From contig JAKSQM010000005.1 of the NCBI GenBank assembly GCA_024404115.1, positions 1 through 64,000 of the forward strand: a stretch of 64,000 nt of DNA, read 5' to 3'. Positions 60,161 to 64,000 of the stretch are shown here, one piece after another. The notes under the pieces are model-generated. The model did no database searches, was not told the origin of the DNA, and saw only the letters and a list, made by a program, of their open reading frames with translations. Numbering within the stretch: position 1 is the first letter of the stretch; every line of letters starts with the position of its first letter. Source of the DNA: Clostridia bacterium. GTDB taxonomy: Bacteria; Bacillota; Clostridia; Oscillospirales; Acutalibacteraceae. The translations under genes and the position numbers were made by a program.

Positions 60161-61279
60161 TCAATTTCTCCTGAATAAATCTTTGATTTTCTGAAAAATC
60201 CCCTGTTTTGCCTGCTTTTTTGGTGCTGGTAGAGCTTTGACATCGCTATCTGCCACAAGCGGCACTGTTTCGATAACCCTGCCGCCGCTGAAATAGCGCA
60301 CCTGCCCCACAACACTGCCCTTTTTGACGGGAGCATAAAGGAATTTTTCTATAAATATATGTTTCGTTTTTATTTCTTTGCAAAGGGTAGTTTCCGCAGA
60401 TGAAGCGGTTACACTTTTTTGCACACCGCCAGTAACTGGCACAGATATGCTCTTTTCGCCCAACTTTTTTGCATTTATCTGCGAAAAGCCGAAGTCGAGC
60501 ATTTTCTTATGGTCGCTCCAGTCTGACGGAGCGTTAAGGGTAACTGCCACAAGCATTACACCGTCTTTTTGTGCGCAGGAAACAAGGCATCGACCGCTTT
60601 TGCGAGTGAAGCCTGTTTTGATGCCCAACGCACCGTCATAATAGCTCAACAGCTTATTATGATTATATAATGTATGCTCTTTTTGGGGATTGCCGAAGCT
60701 TATAACAGCCTTTTTCTTTGAGCAGATGTTGAGAAAAGCGGGATTTTTCACCGCTTCACAGCCTAAAAGAGCCATATCGTAAGCGGTTGTGTAATGCTTT
60801 TCGTCATCAAGACCTGATGGTGTAACAAAATGGGTATTTTTCATACCGATTTCGCCCGCTCTTTTATTCATAAGAAGAGCAAAGCCCTCATTTGAGCCAC
60901 CGACAGCCTTTGCTGTGAGGTTTGCACTGTCGTTGCCCGAAAGAAGAAGCATACCGTAAACAAGGGATTTTAGTGTAATTTTATCCCCTGCCTGCAACCC
61001 CATTGAGGTGCCCTCAACATTGATAGAGGCACTGTCTGCCGTTACAATGCGATTGGGTGTGTTTTGCTCAAGTGCAATGAGAGATGTCATAATTTTTGTG
61101 GTGCTTGCCATGGAATGACGAGAGTGAGCGTTTTTCTGAAACAGAACATCGCCTGTCTGAACGCACATAACCACGGCACATTCGGCACTTAAATCGCAAC
61201 AATCCAAGCCCTTTGCCGAAAACGCAAAAAGCGAAACAAAAAATATACAAGTTGTAAAAATGGATACAAATTTTTTCAT
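60161..61279 (-). CDS. D-alanyl-D-alanine carboxypeptidase (DacF/DacB type)
   Basis: The 372-residue penicillin-binding protein trims pentapeptides of peptidoglycan. A signal peptide (KKFVSIFTTCIFFVSLFAFS) is followed by the S-x-x-K motif STTKIM near 58, SGN near 113 and KTGFTRKSGRC near 219. A beta-sandwich and a short basic tail (KIKDLFRRN) end the protein; the tail is the likely amphipathic membrane anchor. Its ribosome binding site is buried in the hairpin at 61284-61313. Neighbouring ytfJ suggests a sporulation role such as cortex modification. Confidence 0.9.
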   Translation of the reverse strand: MKKFVSIFTTCIFFVSLFAFSAKGLDCCDLSAECAVVMCVQTGDVLFQKNAHSRHSMASTTKIMTSLIALEQNTPNRIVTADSASINVEGTSMGLQAGDKITLKSLVYGMLLLSGNDSANLTAKAVGGSNEGFALLMNKRAGEIGMKNTHFVTPSGLDDEKHYTTAYDMALLGCEAVKNPAFLNICSKKKAVISFGNPQKEHTLYNHNKLLSYYDGALGIKTGFTRKSGRCLVSCAQKDGVMLVAVTLNAPSDWSDHKKMLDFGFSQINAKKLGEKSISVPVTGGVQKSVTASSAETTLCKEIKTKHIFIEKFLYAPVKKGSVVGQVRYFSGGRVIETVPLVADSDVKALPAPKKQAKQGIFQKIKDLFRRN

Positions 61280-61283
61280 ACTA

Positions 61284-61313
61284 CCACCGTCCATAGAATA
61301 CTATGCACGGTGG
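61284..61313 (-). promoter_or_regulatory. Hairpin enclosing the carboxypeptidase ribosome binding site
   Basis: On the minus strand CCACCGTGCATAG-TATT-CTATGGACGGTGG forms a 13-bp stem with one mismatch. The 3' arm ends 4 bases before the ATG and contains GGTGG, the only SD candidate. There is no T-run, so translational control is more likely than termination. Confidence 0.55.
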
Positions 61314-61327
61314 TGTGAAAAAATCAA

Positions 61328-61750
61328 TCAGTCTTCGTCTTCAACAACAGAAATATCTGCGTTGTCGTCTTCTTTGCCACCCTTGAACTTCTCAACGATG
61401 CCAGAAAGTTTGTCAACAAGCTCAGGAAGAGCGCCAACAACTCTTTCAACAGATGATTCGGGACCCTCTGAAAGGTACTTAACTGTAACATTGCCGTTAT
61501 TGATAACGAGGAATGCAACGGGTGTAAGTGTTACGCCAGCTCCGCCGCCGCCGCCGAAAAGGTCTTTAGATGCCTTTGTGGGGAAGTCGCTGCCGCCTGA
61601 TGCAAAGCCGTACTGAACCTTTGAAACGGGGATAACTTTGATGCCCTCGCCTGCGTCAATAGGATCGCCGATGATGGTCTTGGAATCCACCATATCCTTA
61701 ATTTTTTCGATGGTTGTGCCTAAAATGCCTGCTGCTGATTGGTCTTTCAT
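61328..61750 (-). CDS. ytfJ: GerW family sporulation protein YtfJ
   Basis: The 140-residue protein matches YtfJ/GerW: TIIGDPIDAGEGIKVIPVSK near 25-44, then VQYGFASGGSDF and the Gly-rich loop FGGGGGAGVTLTPVAFLVI near 65-83. It is made during sporulation in Bacillus and affects germination. The acidic tail (EDDNADISVVEDED) is typical of many homologues. It overlaps the DUF2953 gene by 4 bases, the usual pairing in sporulating Clostridia. Confidence 0.93.
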   Translation of the reverse strand: MKDQSAAGILGTTIEKIKDMVDSKTIIGDPIDAGEGIKVIPVSKVQYGFASGGSDFPTKASKDLFGGGGGAGVTLTPVAFLVINNGNVTVKYLSEGPESSVERVVGALPELVDKLSGIVEKFKGGKEDDNADISVVEDED

Positions 61751-62541
61751 TTATTTTTTCCACCTTTCTGTGTTTTGTTTGTATCATCATCAACAGATTT
61801 CTCTGTTGCTTCTGCCATAATTTCTGCCGCATTATCCATAGCTTTTACTGTTTCTTTTTTGCCTTTGGATGATGACTTTGCATTTGAAATGAGAACTTTA
61901 AGAAGCTCAATACCAAGTGAAATGCCCATACCGATTGCTGAGCCGATAAGCTTTGAGGGAACTAAGAACAGATGAAGCTTGAAGCCGCCCTCTGTTTTGC
62001 CACCAAGGAAATCGGGCTGAATTTTAACGGAGCATTTCTTTGCGTGAACGCAATTGATAATGTAGCCGAGTGAGGGATAAACTGCGGCGCAGATTTTGCC
62101 GTATTTCTCTGCTGTTGCGGCACTGTCGCCCTCACCAACATTGATACGAAGCCACAATTCTCTGATATAAAAAGCCTTGCCGATTTTGTGAAGTCCTTTT
62201 TTAAGCTTCTTTGCGATTGTGCCAATAAGGTTAATCATACCCGGCACGCCCTGATTGTTATAAAAGACTTTGATGAAGTTATCGCCTTTTTCTTTTGGCT
62301 TCTCTTCCTCTTTTTCCTCTTCTTCCTCAGGCTTTTCCTCGTCCTTTGGCTTTTCTTCTTTTTTCTTCTTTTTCTTTTTCTTCTTCTTTTTCTCAGGCTT
62401 CGGGATTATATGTATTTTAACAAAAAGCCATCTTACATAAAGAGAAAATTCATCTATGTACTGAGTATAGACATGGAACGGGATTGAAAGAATACCGATA
62501 AAGAAAAGTATTATTCCTAAAATTATTAAAAGAACTTTCAA
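61747..62541 (-). CDS. DUF2953 domain protein with Lys/Glu-rich insert
   Basis: The 264-residue protein has one N-terminal membrane segment (about 4-22) and the short YVRWLFVKIHIIPKPE typical of DUF2953. An exceptionally charged insert (about 52-87, nearly all Lys, Glu and Pro) follows, then the domain proper. KKCSVKIQPDFLGGKTEGGF near 168-187 is its end signature. A helix near 195-215 may touch the membrane. The frame stays open across the poly-Lys tract. It pairs with ytfJ, which points to a sporulation role of unknown nature. Confidence 0.85.
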   Translation of the reverse strand: MKVLLIILGIILFFIGILSIPFHVYTQYIDEFSLYVRWLFVKIHIIPKPEKKKKKKKKKKKEEKPKDEEKPEEEEEKEEEKPKEKGDNFIKVFYNNQGVPGMINLIGTIAKKLKKGLHKIGKAFYIRELWLRINVGEGDSAATAEKYGKICAAVYPSLGYIINCVHAKKCSVKIQPDFLGGKTEGGFKLHLFLVPSKLIGSAIGMGISLGIELLKVLISNAKSSSKGKKETVKAMDNAAEIMAEATEKSVDDDTNKTQKGGKNK

Positions 62542-62562
62542 AGAACCACCTCCGCAAAAGTT

Positions 62563-63150
62563 TTATTGATTGTTTTTGTCTGCCTGCGCCTCGGCTTCAC
62601 CTTGCAAATCAAGTGAAAGCTGGTCGGGCAATTCGTTTCGTTTTGGCATATCCTCACGCTCTGGAAGCTCGGGAAGCTCCTCAAGTGAAGAAACACCGAA
62701 GCATTTTAAAAATTCTGCTGTTGTGCCATATAAAAGCGGTCTGCCAGGGAGGTCAAGTCTGCCCTTTTCTTCAACAAGTCCTTTTTGGCAAAGGGTTGAA
62801 ATAACACCCGAACAGTCAACACCTCTCACCTGCTCCACAAAGGATTTTGTAACAGGCTGATTATATGCAACCACTGCAAGCACCTCAAATGCCGCATTGG
62901 AAAGTGGTGCATTCTTTTTGATTTCAAGGACGGCACGAACCTCGTTTGCATACTTGCTTCTTGTGCAAAGCTGGAATTTATCATCCATTCGCACAACGCA
63001 GATGCCACTGTTGCGCTCGTCAAGAGAATCTGCCAGATTCATAAGCAGGCTTTCTGCATACTCAGGCTCAATTTCAAGAGCCTCGGCGATTCTTTCATAT
63101 TCTATAGGCTCACCCGAAGCAAAAAGTATTGCTTCAACTGCCGCCTGCAT
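62563..63150 (-). CDS. scpB: Segregation and condensation protein B
   Basis: The 195-residue winged-helix protein binds ScpA and with SMC forms bacterial condensin. AVEAILFASGEPI near 4-16 and FEVLAVVAYNQPVTKSFVEQ near 88-107, followed by RGVDCSGVISTL and GRPLLYGTTAEFLKCFG near 136-152, are typical. The chosen ATG follows AAGGTTGATGAA inside the end of the scpA transcript; an alternative 30 bases upstream overlaps scpA more. It is separated from scpA by 4 bases. Confidence 0.92.
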   Translation of the reverse strand: MQAAVEAILFASGEPIEYERIAEALEIEPEYAESLLMNLADSLDERNSGICVVRMDDKFQLCTRSKYANEVRAVLEIKKNAPLSNAAFEVLAVVAYNQPVTKSFVEQVRGVDCSGVISTLCQKGLVEEKGRLDLPGRPLLYGTTAEFLKCFGVSSLEELPELPEREDMPKRNELPDQLSLDLQGEAEAQADKNNQ

Positions 63151-63154
63151 TTCA

Positions 63155-63898
63155 TCAACCTTCAAAATAATCCTCTCCAAGTTCGTAATCGGGGTCGTCT
63201 GACAAGATTTCGACCTCTAAATTGCCGCCCTCGCCTGTAACTGAGATTTTTTTATCTTTAGTCAGTGAAAGGAGGGCAAGGAATGTTGCCACCATTTCGG
63301 AACGGGATTCAGCTGATTCAAAAAATTCGCTGAACTTTTGCTTTTTCTTTTTGAAAAGCTTTTGCATTATGTATTTTACCCTTGCGGCAATGGGCACAAT
63401 TTTGTGTGCCACAATGCCCGAAAAGGCTTCGATCGGGGGCGGAAGATTCCTCTTTCCCCTGCCGACGGCTGAAAGATAAGCCTTTAAAAGCTCCATAGGC
63501 TCGTGAAGTCGCTTATATTTCATATCCACTGGCAATTTTTGCGGTTTGCGTGAAAGGTGATCCATATCCACCTGCTCACTTAACTTACCTGCCATAATTT
63601 TGCAGTCCTGATATTCAAGCAGCTCGCCCTGCAATTCCTCTTTAAGATTCTGCGCCTCTTCCTCATGAACAGGCAGAAGAGAAACAGTTTTAATATACAC
63701 GAGCCTTGCCGCCATTTCAACAAACTCACTGGCAACATTCATATCCGCAAGCTCCATGGCACGGACATAATCAAGGTATTGCTCCACAAGCTGAAGAATG
63801 GGAATATCGTTTATATCAATTTTATGCTTGCTTATAAGGTGCAGGAGCAAGTCCATTGGCCCCTCGAACACCTCTAATTTGTATGATATGGGTTCCAT
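63155..63898 (-). CDS. scpA: Segregation and condensation protein A
   Basis: The 247-residue kleisin bridges the SMC heads. Its N-terminal helix has VFEGPMDLLLHLISKHKIDI at 9-28, followed by DIPILQLVEQYLDYV. The C-terminal winged helix includes SRSEMVATFLALLSLTKDKK near 197-216. Length is normal. The start follows CGGAG. It sits in the usual scpA-scpB order. Confidence 0.94.
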   Translation of the reverse strand: MEPISYKLEVFEGPMDLLLHLISKHKIDINDIPILQLVEQYLDYVRAMELADMNVASEFVEMAARLVYIKTVSLLPVHEEEAQNLKEELQGELLEYQDCKIMAGKLSEQVDMDHLSRKPQKLPVDMKYKRLHEPMELLKAYLSAVGRGKRNLPPPIEAFSGIVAHKIVPIAARVKYIMQKLFKKKKQKFSEFFESAESRSEMVATFLALLSLTKDKKISVTGEGGNLEVEILSDDPDYELGEDYFEG

Positions 63899-63909
63899 AA
63901 AAACTCCGT

Positions 63910-64000
63910 TCAGAAAATCATATTTGCTATTTTCTCAAAGCCGTTGATTACTACATCTGAAAGATAACCGAGTGGTGCTGAAAGAACACCTAAAAGAAGA
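63910..64000 (-). CDS. C-terminal end of a membrane protein, possibly a site-2 protease
   Basis: Only the last 29 residues lie in the window: LLLGVLSAPLGYLSDVVING then FEKIANMIF and stop. The hydrophobic end suits an integral membrane protein. Many Clostridia carry a site-2 (M50) protease gene directly before scpA, and such proteins often end in a similar PL...NG...IF helix. That identity is inferred from context and a vague resemblance only. The stop lies 11 bases before the scpA start. Confidence 0.5.
   Translation of the reverse strand, partial: LLLGVLSAPLGYLSDVVINGFEKIANMIF

Noticed and set aside
62340..62400. Frameshift or assembly error in the poly-Lys tract
   Set aside because: The frame is open on both sides and both flanks match the same DUF2953 family.

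Overview
The window is chromosomal DNA from an endospore-forming, low-to-mid GC Firmicute of class Clostridia, most likely an Oscillospiraceae/Ruminococcaceae-type gut bacterium. Evidence: SpoIVA, a 29-residue SpoVM, YtfJ/GerW, SpoIIIE/FtsK with a TepA-like protease, RemA, a PrkC/PrpC pair, a QueT transporter, consensus sigma-A promoters (TTGACA...TATAAT) and strong GGAGG ribosome binding sites. I see no phage, IS element, CRISPR array, plasmid gene or rRNA. It is mostly core genome with a few accessory pockets.

Layout. 1-475: noncoding mosaic of short repeated palindromes. 477-10853 (minus): guaB, preceded in transcription by a complete pyrimidine operon pyrC-carB-pyrK-pyrD-pyrF-pyrE-pyrB-pyrI, whose leader carries a terminator and a mimic of its 3' arm (candidate attenuator). 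11036-15044 (minus): argF; spoIVA-murE. 15045-18746: accessory pocket with a structured repeat-bearing spacer, a DUF1508 gene, a zinc-ribbon membrane protein, a translationally coupled plus-strand pair of membrane proteins that share an Asn-rich motif, and a lone E2-like acyltransferase. 19009-24770: secreted beta-helix protein, K+ channel, initiator tRNA, FtsK/SpoIIIE and TepA. 24953-33142 (plus): aldose epimerase, HAD phosphatase, mfd, GNAT, then two unusual glycosidase-like proteins. 33211-34858: tRNA-Thr, coaX and a probable pantothenate ECF S-component. 34859-35459: second copy of the repeat mosaic. 35460-38678 (minus): two-component system. 38935-44762 (minus): seven tightly packed genes from queT to an HGSNAT-like protein, behind a structured leader. 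44957: XRE regulator. 45380-64000 (minus): a 24-gene run from a truncated membrane protein through scpA-scpB, ytfJ, yicC-remA-gmk-rpoZ-priA-def-fmt, rsmB-rlmN-prpC-prkC-rsgA-thiN to spoVM.

Themes. The last block has the gene order of the Bacillus subtilis yicC(yloC)-to-spoVM region, lacking coaBC and rpe and with a YugP-type protease inserted. That synteny independently supports the 29-aa SpoVM call, and SpoVM's partner SpoIVA is also in the window. The pyr operon makes UMP from carbamoyl phosphate, but carA and pyrR are not in it. The most novel-looking system is the coupled pair at 16485-17698: two single-pass membrane proteins whose predicted cytoplasmic ends share an NN-V-x-QGN-x-x-NIN motif, one of them displaying an IseA-like region and an SH3b-like domain outside the cell. 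Other points of interest are an IMP dehydrogenase of the Tritrichomonas type, the pyr attenuator, a possible preQ1-type leader before queT, and the 597/322-aa glycosidase-like pair.
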